Assembly (NCBI RefSeq): GCF_029892685.1
Contig: NZ_JARXVD010000013.1
Span: forward strand, 106,410 to 170,409
Length of the DNA: 64,000 nt
Origin: Mycobacterium sp. OTB74
GTDB taxonomy: Bacteria; Actinomycetota; Actinomycetes; Mycobacteriales; Mycobacteriaceae
Reading direction: 5' to 3'
The notes beneath the pieces were generated by a model. That model was not told the DNA's origin, did not search any database, and saw only the letters and a program-made list of their open reading frames with translations. The translations under genes were made by a program, and so were the position numbers. Shown one piece after another: positions 17,360 through 24,986 of this stretch. The stretch's first letter is position 1. Each line of letters starts with the position of its first letter.

Positions 17360-17426
17360 GTCCAGTGAATCGGCGTGACGTCGTTTTCACCCATAGCAGG
17401 TTGAGATGTCCCCCTACGCTCGGCGT

Positions 17427-18131
17427 ATGGCGACGTTTGCGTTGGTGCATGGCAGCTGGCACGGCGCGTGGTGCTGGGAATTGTTGACACCGCTGCTGCG
17501 GAAAGCGGGCCATGATGTCGTCGCCATGGACCTGCCTTGCGATGACGGTTCGGCGAACTTTGAGACGTACGCCGACGTGGTTAGCGCTGCGCTCGTTGGG
17601 TGCAATGACGATGTGGTGCTCGTGGGCCACTCGTTGGCGGGCAACACGGTTCCATTAGTCGCGGCTCGCCGACCGGTACGGCATTTGGTGTACTTGTGCG
17701 CCCTGATTCCTGACATCGGCAGGAGCTTTTTCGACCAACTGCGTGACGAACCCATGCTGAACCCCGAATACGTGAAGGGGCTAAGTGAGCCTGATACGCA
17801 GAATCGAACCGGATGGGTCGATCTCGAACTTGCTCGCAAGATATTGTTCGCCGACTGTGATGAATCGACATCGGAGACAGCATTCCACCGGCTTGGACTG
17901 CAGGCACGGTACCCGTATTCTGTCCCGTTCTCGCTGACCGAATTTCCTGCTGTGCGTTGTACTTACGTGGGTTGCAGTAACGACCAGCTGGTCTTACCTG
18001 AGTGGTCGAAACGAGTCGCTCTCGACAGGCTCGGTGCCGATGTCATCGAGCTTCCTGGTAGTCACTCACCGTTTTTCTCGCGACCGACAGCTCTTGCCGA
18101 TGTGTTGCTCGACATAGCTGACGACAGATAG
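17427..18131 (+). CDS. Alpha/beta hydrolase (esterase/hydroxynitrile lyase-like group)
   Basis: A 234-residue single-domain alpha/beta hydrolase. FALVHGSWHGAWCWE (about 4-18) gives the oxyanion-hole HG motif; the nucleophile is Ser in VGHSLAGN (about 71-78); the C-terminal His is in LPGSHSPFFSRP. This layout is that of the small esterase family that includes plant methyl esterases and hydroxynitrile lyases. ATG 17427 starts the homologous region; ATG 17406 is in frame with a weak AGG upstream and is possible. It directly follows the 54-bp repeat. Confidence 0.85.
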   Translation: MATFALVHGSWHGAWCWELLTPLLRKAGHDVVAMDLPCDDGSANFETYADVVSAALVGCNDDVVLVGHSLAGNTVPLVAARRPVRHLVYLCALIPDIGRSFFDQLRDEPMLNPEYVKGLSEPDTQNRTGWVDLELARKILFADCDESTSETAFHRLGLQARYPYSVPFSLTEFPAVRCTYVGCSNDQLVLPEWSKRVALDRLGADVIELPGSHSPFFSRPTALADVLLDIADDR

Positions 18132-18159
18132 CGCCGAACCCACCAGAGCTGATGGACCG

Positions 18160-18477
18160 CTATTTCGACACCGCGTTCAGTTCTGTTCGGGCCTGGTCGA
18201 TTTGGTCGTAGGCGTAGTTCACCATGGCGGCGGTGGTCATCGTTTCACCCCTGTGGGCGAGTGACTTGTAGGTCTGGTCGCCGAGGACAACGTGCAGATG
18301 GGTGATCGTGGTGGTGATCTCGGGCATGGTTGCCGTGGTGAAGGGGCCGACAGCGAACCCGGCGATGGTGGCTGCTGACTCGCATCGTCCGATCCCGTCG
18401 AGAATCGCAGCGAGAAAGCTCAGGATGGGTCGCAAAGTGGTGGTGTTGCCCGCGTCGTGGCATCGCCTAAGCCAACG
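18160..18477 (-). pseudogene. C-terminal remnant of a large ATPase/LuxR-type regulator
   Basis: An open frame that looks like only the last 100 or so residues of a much larger protein: WLRRCHDAGNTTTLRP, LGDQTYKSLAHRGETMTTAA, YAYDQIDQARTELNA. I recall this pattern from the C-termini of mycobacterial AAA-ATPase/adenylate-cyclase-type regulators, but this is from memory. There is no ATPase or helix-turn-helix portion. The last 44 bp recur inverted at 20317-20360. Confidence 0.4.
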
Positions 18478-18597
18478 AAGAACCCCGTGGTCTTGGACTG
18501 TTTGTCGTATTGATCGGTTGCAATCACTCACCATCACTTACGCTCACGTCAGCGACGACGCGGGACAGGGGTCGGGCCGAGCGCAAGGGGGAGCGTA

Positions 18598-19140
18598 ATG
18601 ACGGGGACAGCGAGCGTGGATGCAGAACGTCGACTATTGCGAGAAAAAACCGTCCTCGCTCATTTCGAGGCAGAGAACCAACACGACATCGCGGCGACGC
18701 TCGCCACATTCAAATCCGGCTCCGCCCGAACGGAATTGCCCGGAGAGGTCGCCGATGGTCCTGATGCGGTCGCCGACGCCTACCGTGAACTCTTCACTGC
18801 GCTTCCGGATATGCGTTTCTCCGACATCACACCCGGATCGCTGTGTCACCAGGGCGACCGGGTGATTCTGGAGTCTCGCGTGCAAGGCACCCACGACGGG
18901 CCGTATCGCGGCCTACCCCCGACTGGTCGCCGAATCGACCTGCCGCTAGTAGCGATCTTCGAGTTCGATGGCACCGATCTCCTCTGCGAACGCGCCTACT
19001 TCGACCGACTCGCGATGCTGATGCAGCTCGGCGTCGCACGCGATCCCAACACCCGAGTTGGTCGAGTCATGACTCTCCTCAATCATCCTGTGATGATCGC
19101 CCGAGCAGCATTGCGTTCGCGAAGAGTCGGCAACTCGTAG
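18598..19140 (+). CDS. SnoaL-like (NTF2-fold) ester cyclase family protein
   Basis: A 180-residue protein of the SnoaL-like/NTF2 fold. Characteristic are ATLATFKSGSARTELPGEV, the GPDAVADAYRELFTALPDMRF helix-strand (about 54-74), GTHDGPYRGLPPTGRRIDLP and the following LVAIFEFDGTDLLCERAYFD. Such proteins include polyketide cyclases and limonene-epoxide-hydrolase-like enzymes; the substrate is unknown. ATG 18598 follows GGGGGAG (18588-18594). The next hydrolase gene is 226 bp downstream and may act on related compounds. Confidence 0.85.
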   Translation: MTGTASVDAERRLLREKTVLAHFEAENQHDIAATLATFKSGSARTELPGEVADGPDAVADAYRELFTALPDMRFSDITPGSLCHQGDRVILESRVQGTHDGPYRGLPPTGRRIDLPLVAIFEFDGTDLLCERAYFDRLAMLMQLGVARDPNTRVGRVMTLLNHPVMIARAALRSRRVGNS

Positions 19141-19252
19141 GTCCTTGGGCCTCGCCGGTAAACAGGAAAGTGACGACCCCCGACGCGCGGCGTTCGGGTG
19201 GTTCCTCGAAAGTAAGTGGTGTCCGCGAAAGCCAAAACTTGTCCTGAACTGT

Positions 19253-19275
19253 CGATACCGTTGCTCCTGGTATCG
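19253..19275. promoter_or_regulatory. Inverted repeat, candidate operator before the dehalogenase-like gene
   Basis: CGATACC-N9-GGTATCG, a perfect 7-bp-arm inverted repeat 48 bp upstream of a 15-codon leader ORF and 92 bp upstream of the alpha/beta hydrolase start. No regulator gene is adjacent, so the binding protein is unknown. Confidence 0.5.
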
Positions 19276-19322
19276 CCGACGGCGTTGATAAGGACACCGC
19301 CCTGCTGATGAGAAGGAATACG

Positions 19323-19370
19323 ATGACCTCGATCGCCGATCCGACGACTGCCACCACGAGGTCGGCATGA
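19323..19370 (+). CDS. 15-codon leader ORF coupled to the downstream hydrolase
   Basis: ATG 19323 follows a strong ribosome site (AGAAGGAA, 19311-19318) and encodes MTSIADPTTATTRSA, stopping at TGA 19368-19370 in an ATGA overlap with the hydrolase start at 19367. The main gene has no good ribosome site of its own, so translation by termination-reinitiation is likely. It could also be the relic of an upstream gene. Confidence 0.4.
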   Translation: MTSIADPTTATTRSA

Positions 19371-20242
19371 CTACCTCCGGAACGCCTTCTGACGGCTTCG
19401 ACGGCACCAGGCACGACATCGACGGTCTCAGCGTGTTCTGTGCGGACACCGCCCCGGCAACAAGCACCCTTCCAACGGTCGTCGCCGTGCACGGCATTCC
19501 TGAGTCATCGCTCGCGTGGCGCGATGTCGCAGCCGAGATCGGCGGCAGCGCCCGCATGGTCATTCCCGACCTGCCCGGGTTTGGGCGGTCGGACAAGCCC
19601 GCGAGCTACGATTATTCGCTTGCTCGTCAGTCGCGGCTCCTGGAGGCGCTGCTGGAGCGTGTGGTGCCCGAGGGTCCAATACACCTCGCCGTTCACGATA
19701 TCGGCGGACCCGTCGGCCTGATGTGGGCAATCCGCAACCCCGACCGCCTAGCGTCGTTGCTTATCCTCAACACCACGCTGTTTCTCGAACTCTTTCGCCC
19801 ACCCCGTGCGGCGGTCGTGTCTTTGGTCCCGGTGATTGGTCCCCGAGTGGTCGCTGCGACTCTGTCGCGTGAGAGCGATTTCAAGCGCGGATTCCTGCGT
19901 CCGTGCGCTCGACCCATTGATCCGGCCACGCTCGATGAGTTGTATGACCCCTACCGCCAACCTGACGCTTGCCGCGCTGCCGCACTGACCTGGGCTGCCT
20001 ATCGTCGCGGCCTTGGCGCTGTCGTACGTGCACGTCGGGAACTGCCGCGCATTACCGCGCCTACGACCGTCCTGTTCGGCGCTCGTGACCCGTATTGCAC
20101 TCCCGGCAATGCGCGTGCGTTCGCATTACGCATTCCAAATGCCCGCCTGCGTCTGCTTGACGATGTTGGGCACTTCACTCCGACGGAGGCACCTATCGAG
20201 GTTGCCGATGAGCTGAAGAGCCTGCTGCAACGGGCGCAGTGA
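19367..20242 (+). CDS. Alpha/beta hydrolase (haloalkane dehalogenase/epoxide hydrolase type)
   Basis: A 291-residue alpha/beta hydrolase with an aspartate nucleophile: VHDIGGPVGLMW (about 109-120) in place of the usual GxSxG. VVAVHGIPESSLAW supplies the HG oxyanion motif, PDLPGFGRSDKP is typical of the dehalogenase/epoxide hydrolase group, and the acid and base are in FGARDPYCTP and DDVGHFTPTEAP. It hydrolyses halides, epoxides or related esters; which one cannot be told. ATG 19367 overlaps the leader ORF stop. Confidence 0.88.
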   Translation: MTTSGTPSDGFDGTRHDIDGLSVFCADTAPATSTLPTVVAVHGIPESSLAWRDVAAEIGGSARMVIPDLPGFGRSDKPASYDYSLARQSRLLEALLERVVPEGPIHLAVHDIGGPVGLMWAIRNPDRLASLLILNTTLFLELFRPPRAAVVSLVPVIGPRVVAATLSRESDFKRGFLRPCARPIDPATLDELYDPYRQPDACRAAALTWAAYRRGLGAVVRARRELPRITAPTTVLFGARDPYCTPGNARAFALRIPNARLRLLDDVGHFTPTEAPIEVADELKSLLQRAQ

Positions 20243-20316
20243 CCACAGGCTGCCGCCCAACCCAACAGGAACGCCGCCGAGACCGTTCGGCGGGGTCTCC
20301 CATTCTGGTGTCGGTT

Positions 20317-20385
20317 TACGCCTACGACCAGATCGACCAGGCCCGAACAGAACTGAACGCCGGCTCAAATAGATTCCGCATCTAG
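20317..20385 (+). pseudogene. Second copy of the regulator C-terminal scrap, inverted
   Basis: Encodes YAYDQIDQARTELNAGSN and then stops at TAG 20383. The first 44 bp match the reverse complement of 18173-18216 with one mismatch. It is a gene tail only, with nothing recognisable upstream in frame. Confidence 0.6.
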
Positions 20386-20441
20386 GAGGCGACGGCGAAC
20401 AGACGCCACTCGCCGGGCACGCCCCTGAGGCCGTGCCGTTC

Positions 20442-20858
20442 CTATCCGAAAAGCACAGTGCGAACCAAGTGGGTATCGCAGTACTCGCGGAGAAGCGCAA
20501 TCTTGTCGTCGGCGAAGCGGAATAGCCAGCTATATGCGTTGGCATACTTCTTGCCGCTAAGTGCGGTGGCGTTGGACTCGCCGAAGAGCACGACGTAGGG
20601 ACCCTCGCTCATGGCGAGTTCATAAGTGAAGTGCATGCCATCTCTGGTGAAGCTCGGGATGCTGCGCACGAAATCGAGATATGCCTCTTTGTCATAAACG
20701 GTCGCTAACGGCTCGCCGGTCGGCAGCATTATCGGTACGCGGAGCATCTCCTCGAGCGTGAAATCGTCACTGATCATTGCCTCCACCGCAGCAACATCGC
20801 CACGCTCTGCCGCCTGCAGAAGCTCCTTTGCTCTCTGCTTTTGCTGCTCACCAGTCAT
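20442..20858 (-). CDS. SnoaL-like (NTF2-fold) protein
   Basis: A 138-residue NTF2-fold protein of the ketosteroid-isomerase/SnoaL-like group. ATG 20858 has an excellent ribosome site (GAAGGAGAAACC); a 13th-codon extension to 20894 is unlikely. Family pattern: KELLQAAERGDVAAVEAMISDDF (about 12-34), YDKEAYLDFVRSIPSF, YVVLFGESNATALSGKKYAN and the final strand. No catalytic assignment is possible. It is a stand-alone gene on the minus strand within the island. Confidence 0.82.
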   Translation of the reverse strand: MTGEQQKQRAKELLQAAERGDVAAVEAMISDDFTLEEMLRVPIMLPTGEPLATVYDKEAYLDFVRSIPSFTRDGMHFTYELAMSEGPYVVLFGESNATALSGKKYANAYSWLFRFADDKIALLREYCDTHLVRTVLFG

Positions 20859-21208
20859 GGTTTCTCCTTCGGGCCGATCAACGTGTTTGGTCAATATGCA
20901 GCAGCCTCTCCCGACGCCCGGTTAGGCGGACGCGCAAGTCCCCGTTCAGCGCGTAGCGCGTCTCGGAGAACATTGCCGAAGTGTAAGCCGAGGAGTGGGT
21001 CGAGTTTCGGTGTCAGGCACGCAGCTGCAACAAAGTGTTCTTCGCAAAGTCGCTGCTATCAGCTTTCCAACGCCTTCGCGCACCCGCCGAGGATGGTCAG
21101 GAAGCTCCGACGGACGAGCCGCGAGCTGGGTCGCGTTTCCCCGGACATGCTAAACGCCGCCGCACCAAATCTTAAGGAGGACACCAAGTTCGACCTCAGC
21201 TCCGGGCC
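20859..21208. other. Stretch without a recognisable gene
   Basis: About 350 bp between two minus-strand genes in the island. Short frames exist on both strands but none shows family resemblance, a good ribosome site or an uninterrupted length beyond about 140 codons. I see no repeat or hairpin of note. Confidence 0.4.
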
Positions 21209-21397
21209 TCAGAAATCGTCATCCTCGCCCTCGATGAACTCGGTGGGATCGTAGGGGTCCTCGTCGTCGAAATCCTCGGTCTCAGCGTCGATCACTTCTG
21301 AATCCAGCTGCGGCTGATCGAGCCTCTCGATGGTGTCGCCCCACATTTCTTGTGGCACAACGACTTTCACAGCACTGACGAGCCCAGGCGGCGGTAA
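21209..21397 (-). pseudogene. Acidic C-terminal gene fragment
   Basis: A 62-codon open frame closed upstream by TGA, encoding VSAVKVVVPQEMWGDTIERL and then a strongly acidic tail (TEDFDDEDPYDPTEF and EGEDDDF) before the stop. Compositionally it looks like the end of a real protein, but there is no clear start or ribosome site and I do not recognise the family. Confidence 0.3.
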
Positions 21398-21580
21398 TCA
21401 ACTTGCCCACTCGCGTACCCCGTTCGCGACGCCCACGATTGCTTTGGTTCATTCGGGCCCCGGCGGGGGCGGTTGGTCTCAATGACTGCCGCAGCCTGGG
21501 CTCGGGGCAGTGCGAAGGCGGGGGGCTTCCTGGTGTAGACCACGGCAGCGACCCGAGCACGGGGATAGTGGCGATTGGGA

Positions 21581-22495
21581 TTACTTCTTGGGGCCGCGAT
21601 GGGAGGCGGCTGTCAAGGTGGTGGTCTTCTTGGTCGTGGTCACCGCCGCCGCTGTTGGGGCGGTGGCGGTGCCGCTTTTGACGGCTGTTGGGGCGGTGGC
21701 GGTGGCGCTTTTGACCGCTGCGGCTTTGACCGCTGCCGCCCCGCCGACAGCCGCCCCGTTGATGTTGAAGCCGGGGCCGACCTTGGTGACGGTCGCGATG
21801 TTTTGCAGGAACGACCCCGCGATTGCCACCGGACCTGGGCCTGCCACCACAATGTTCTTGCTGCCAAAGTTGTTGAACGCCACGTTCAAGGCACCCCCCT
21901 GGCCCGCGACAACTCCGTCGTTGGTCCCTCCGAGGTTCACGGCGGCATTGGCGATGCCGTTCGCGTTGACTACGTGGCCGTAGAACGTGGTCCCGTCGCC
22001 GAAAAGGTTGACCGCGACGTTGCCGATACCCCAGGCGTGCACGACGCTGCCGATGGTGCCGATAGGCGTCGTGGTTCCGGGCGAGACATTGACGGCGATA
22101 TTGAGGCCGCCCGTGCCGAGCGAAGGCGTCCCCCCTGTATCGGTGAAGCCATTCGGGCCTAGTTGCATAGCGATTCCGAACAGCCCCAAAGCGCTCGCAA
22201 CCGCGTTATCGCCTGCCGCCGTCGCGAAGGTAAATTCGTTGTCAGTCGTGGCCATTGCTTGCGTGCCGGTCGAAAATGCTGTGCTGAACAGTCCATAGGC
22301 GTGAGCCTCAGCGTTGGTGCCGACCGCGATGGCGATACTGGTCAGGTTGCTCGTGCACTGTGCGGAGTTGCCGATGCCAAGCAGTGACGCGCACGTGGCG
22401 TTCGCGGTCGGGACTCCACTCACGGTTCCGATGGCCAGCGCCCCCGACACCAGCACGGCGAGCAACGCCCCGCATTTAGTCCGAATCCCGCCCAT
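21581..22495 (-). CDS. Exported repeat-rich mycobacterial protein with Lys/Ala/Thr tail
   Basis: A 304-residue secreted protein. The signal peptide covers about residues 8-33 (ALLAVLVSGALAIGTVSGVPTANA). The body is built of short Ala/Gly/Asn-rich units (IAVGTNAEAHAYG, AAGDNAVASALG, NVAVNLFGDG, NAAVNLGG, NVAFNNFGSKN), reminiscent of head-type beta-roll repeats in adhesins. From about residue 250 the sequence becomes Lys/Ala/Thr-rich with an 11-residue repeat and a basic end (HRGPKK). Similar exported proteins of unknown role occur in rapidly growing mycobacteria. It is not a PE-PGRS protein: no PE domain is present. Confidence 0.75.
   Translation of the reverse strand: MGGIRTKCGALLAVLVSGALAIGTVSGVPTANATCASLLGIGNSAQCTSNLTSIAIAVGTNAEAHAYGLFSTAFSTGTQAMATTDNEFTFATAAGDNAVASALGLFGIAMQLGPNGFTDTGGTPSLGTGGLNIAVNVSPGTTTPIGTIGSVVHAWGIGNVAVNLFGDGTTFYGHVVNANGIANAAVNLGGTNDGVVAGQGGALNVAFNNFGSKNIVVAGPGPVAIAGSFLQNIATVTKVGPGFNINGAAVGGAAAVKAAAVKSATATAPTAVKSGTATAPTAAAVTTTKKTTTLTAASHRGPKK
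21651..21716. repeat. 33-bp tandem duplication in the exported protein tail
   Basis: Two copies with period 33 (GCTGTTGGGGCGGTGGCGG at 21651 and 21684) encode the 11-residue repeat ATAPTAVKSGT of the tail. Confidence 0.7.
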
Positions 22496-22580
22496 GAGTT
22501 GCCCCCATCTTTTTGTATATGACCAGGGTGTCGATGCCCCGACGACTCGCTGGGAGAGTTATAACAACCCAACACGCATG

Positions 22581-22634
22581 CGACTTACGGATACGTCAAT
22601 ATCGCGGGCAGATTCATCCGAACGGACGACCGAC
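22581..22634. repeat. 54-bp direct repeat, copy 2
   Basis: Second copy of 17306-17359, with two mismatches, in the intergenic stretch between the two exported-protein genes. The surrounding 295 bp hold no other recognisable feature. Confidence 0.85.
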
Positions 22635-22790
22635 TTCATCCGAAGGAACTACAGCGGTGGTTGTTGGTGTCGCGGAGGTTGAGTCCCCCACCCCGTTCCG
22701 TCGCATTCGGCGCAGCAGCGCCCGCGCTCGGCGTCGTTTCTTTTGTCCTGCCGTAGTCGGTTCCGCTGCTACGGGGCGTTGCCGCGCCGG

Positions 22791-23843
22791 TCATCGGTGC
22801 CCATGCGCCGCCTTCGTGAGGGCGGTTTTGCCCACCTTCGGGGTGGCCGTGGTCGCCGGTTTGCGGGTGGCCGTGGTCGCTGGTTTCGGGGCGGGGACGA
22901 CCAGCCTGGGTAATCCGTTGGTGGGTTGCAGGTATGGGGCGTGGACTCCGGTCGCCGTGTCGTTGCGCGAGTAGCCCGCGTCCACCAGCGGCTTGAGCGC
23001 GGTGTTGAGAGTGGTCACCGCCGGTGCGGGCACCCCGAGCTGCGCCAGCGGCTGCAGCAGCGGCAGGGTCGGGGTGGGTACGAGATAGGTTGTCGTCGTC
23101 GCACCCGTGCTGTTGGTGGTGACCGTGATGTTCTGCGGCGGTACACCATCTGGGCTCGACAGGCTGGAGTTGCTGTGCACGTGGGCCATCCCGGCCACCG
23201 CGTTCACGTCGGCCAGCAGGTTCCACGGTCGGTCGGGGAAGTCGGCCCAGCCGTCGTACTCGCCCACCACGACGACGGTGTTGTACGGGCTCTGAGTGTC
23301 GGGACGATTCACCGTGTACCCGAACACCGGAATGGTGGTCTCAGCGGGAAGGTAGGTAGCCAGCCCCATGGTCTGCGGGGTGGCGCGGGTGGGGTCACCG
23401 GACACGATGAACGTCACCCGGCTTGGCGGTGGCGCATCTGCCGGGTGAGTGTCGTAATAGTGTTGCAGCGCATCGGCTGTCACGCTGCCCAGTGATAGGC
23501 CAGCGACCACAACGGGATCATGAGCAGGGTCCGTGATTGACTGCTCGGTGAGTGATACTCCGACGGCAATCGTCTTGTTACCGGACGGAGCATTCGGGCC
23601 GAACAATGGACCCACGGTGCGCGGATAGGGGATCAGCGAAACAGTGCACCCACCGGCGCAGGAGTAGTAATTGGCGTCGATGTAGGGGTTGTTTGCACCG
23701 CCGATACCGAACGCGGACTGAGGCAAGAACGACCACGTGCCAGCGGCACCGGGCAGCACCAACACATCAGTTTGTGCGAGTGCCGGTGCAGCGAACCCAA
23801 GCACACTGGCAGCAGCCAGGGCTGCAACCGCCTGCTTGATCAT
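22791..23843 (-). CDS. Exported PE-PPE-domain esterase-like protein
   Basis: A 350-residue secreted protein with a PE-PPE (alpha/beta serine hydrolase) domain but without a PE or PPE module. The signal peptide is residues 1-23 (ending APALAQ). LVLPGAAGTWSFLP and then VVVAGLSLGSVTADAL (nucleophile Ser in GLSLGS, about residue 119), SGDPTRATPQTMG, and VVGEYDGWADFPDRPWNLLADVNAVAGMAH are domain hallmarks. ATG 23843 is preceded by CGAGGAG. The C-terminal 35 residues form a basic Lys/Ala/Thr tail like that of the neighbouring exported protein. Probable cell-envelope esterase. Confidence 0.88.
   Translation of the reverse strand: MIKQAVAALAAASVLGFAAPALAQTDVLVLPGAAGTWSFLPQSAFGIGGANNPYIDANYYSCAGGCTVSLIPYPRTVGPLFGPNAPSGNKTIAVGVSLTEQSITDPAHDPVVVAGLSLGSVTADALQHYYDTHPADAPPPSRVTFIVSGDPTRATPQTMGLATYLPAETTIPVFGYTVNRPDTQSPYNTVVVVGEYDGWADFPDRPWNLLADVNAVAGMAHVHSNSSLSSPDGVPPQNITVTTNSTGATTTTYLVPTPTLPLLQPLAQLGVPAPAVTTLNTALKPLVDAGYSRNDTATGVHAPYLQPTNGLPRLVVPAPKPATTATRKPATTATPKVGKTALTKAAHGHR
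22841..22888. repeat. 24-bp tandem duplication in the PE-PPE protein tail
   Basis: Two near-identical copies (GGGTGGCCGTGGTCGC at 22841 and 22865) encode KPATTATR-type octapeptides at the C-terminus. Confidence 0.7.
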
Positions 23844-24160
23844 TCCAACTCCTCGAAATACTTCCCTCGGATGGCGGGGCTAACGGATTCAGGGTGGCCA
23901 ACGGAATCTGCGCGCAGTTGACCAGTCGCAAAACCCCGACGCAAGTCTGGCGATGGGCGGTTACCAACACACAACTGGGTTTGGCGCAGGCTGTCACCTT
24001 CAGCCATATCAGCCTGAATGTCTACTGCCCGCAGTAGTTGTCCGAGATCGCCCCTGGCGGTATCAGCGAATCAATTGCCTTGGAGTGACGCCAAGCCGGG
24101 TCCAGCGCGGCCAGCTCGCCTCGCACGTCAAGTGGATGTAGCGCTGCTGCCCGCGAGGGA
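23844..24160. other. Stretch without a recognisable gene
   Basis: About 317 bp upstream of the PE-PPE gene. It must hold that gene's promoter and carries its ribosome site at the left edge; I see no gene, strong hairpin or repeat in the rest. Confidence 0.4.
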
Positions 24161-24472
24161 ATGAGGCACACCCCGAACGAACGCATCACGGATAGTCAGG
24201 CGCACCTCGCGGGACTCGCCGGACCCAATCCCCGAACGGCTGCTTTGGCTCGCTTCGTGCAGGAGGACATCGTCAGGGTCACGGGAAGGCGCGACGAATT
24301 CTCGGTGTTACGCCCACGAACGGAGGTGGCGGACATGAGGACGACCAGGACGGGCCAGTGGTACCGGCTCACGTCGGGCCACCACGCCATGAGCATCTGG
24401 GTCGGCGATGCCCAGGTGACCTACCGCGCCCTGCGCGTGCGACGCAACGAGGTTGCCGAGGGTGCAGCGTAA
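24161..24472 (+). CDS. Hypothetical protein near the right island end
   Basis: A 103-codon frame starting ATG 24161 with GAGGGA just upstream. The product (RFVQEDIVRVTGRRDEF; TGQWYRLTSGHHAMSIWVG) matches nothing I can name and has no membrane segment. A shorter version from ATG 24335 is possible. It lies 98 bp from the right attachment core, where phage and island elements often carry small excision or accessory genes, but no such function can be supported. Confidence 0.3.
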   Translation: MRHTPNERITDSQAHLAGLAGPNPRTAALARFVQEDIVRVTGRRDEFSVLRPRTEVADMRTTRTGQWYRLTSGHHAMSIWVGDAQVTYRALRVRRNEVAEGAA

Positions 24473-24503
24473 GCAGGTGGTGCCGCTGATGACCGGGCTC
24501 GGA

Positions 24504-24528
24504 TCTACTGCGGACGCGCTGCGGACGG
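24504..24528 (+). repeat. Paired CTGCGGAC boxes, right island end
   Basis: CTGCGGAC at 24508-24515 and 24519-24526 (11-bp period), 45 bp inside the right core and in the same orientation as the pair at 14215-14239. If the island were circularised through its cores, the two pairs would flank the core on opposite sides, as arm sites do in an attP. Confidence 0.55.
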
Positions 24529-24570
24529 ACATGACCGCCAGGTAGGTAAACACACAACTCACATGGCATT

Positions 24571-24605
24571 GGGCGGACGAGTTGGCCTGTAAGCCGGATT
24601 CTGTT
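24571..24605 (-). repeat. Right attachment-site copy (inside rnpB 3' end)
   Basis: The 35-bp core identical to 14086-14120, here continuous with the whole RNase P RNA gene. Confidence 0.9.
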
Positions 24606-24968
24606 CCCCGCGACCATTGCTGGTAGCGGGGCGGCGACCATCCATCTGGGCACACCGTTGCCGGGTACCTCAAGCGGCCTACCCGCAGGCTCGGGCGAGC
24701 AGCCCTCGGGCACCTGCGCAGCCGCAACCAGGTTGCGGCCTTCTTGGCCTTGCTTCGGGTGGGGTTTACCAAGCCACCCCGGTCACCCGGGATGCTGGTG
24801 CGCTCTTACCGCACCATTTCACCCTTACCGCCTTACGGCGGCGGTCTGTTTTCTGTGGCACTTTCCCGCGAGTCACCTCGGATTGCCGTTAGCAATCACC
24901 CTGCTCTGTGAAGTCCGGACTTTCCTCGACACCTTCCGGTGCCGCGGCCGCCCGGCCAACTCGTCCGC
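24571..24968 (-). ncRNA. rnpB: RNase P RNA
   Basis: Catalytic RNA of ribonuclease P, which matures tRNA 5' ends. On the minus strand the 5' end reads GCGGACGAGTTGGCCGG, followed by the universal GAGGAAAGTCCGGACT (P4 region, near 24915-24932) and AACGGCAATCCGAGG. The 3' end has AGAATCCGGCTTACAGGCC and terminates with a sequence complementary to the 5' end (helix P1/P2). At about 398 nt the length is normal for actinobacteria. The exact ends are estimated. The gene remains complete after island integration because the 35-bp core regenerates its 3' end. Confidence 0.95.
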
Positions 24969-24986
24969 GCAGTTCACGGTACTAGA

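Larger units (their letters stand above)
14086..24605. mobile_element. Genomic island integrated at the 3' end of rnpB
   Basis: A segment of about 10.5 kb bounded by a 35-bp perfect direct repeat (14086-14120 and 24571-24605). The right copy is the 3' end of the complete rnpB gene on the minus strand; the left copy is an isolated 35-bp piece, with unrelated sequence on both sides. This is the geometry left by site-specific integration into a structural RNA gene. Just inside each end sits a similar pair of CTGCGGAC boxes, as expected for arm sites of a tyrosine integrase. The interior holds accessory genes, pseudogenes and repeats unlike the syntenic flanks. No integrase gene is recognisable, so the element looks immobile. 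Confidence 0.8.

Noticed and set aside
21581..22495. PE-PGRS protein
   Set aside because: There is a classical signal peptide and no PE domain; the Gly/Ala/Asn repeats are of another type.
24473..24570. Integrase or excisionase next to the right attachment core
   Set aside because: The interval is under 100 bp and holds only the paired CTGCGGAC boxes.
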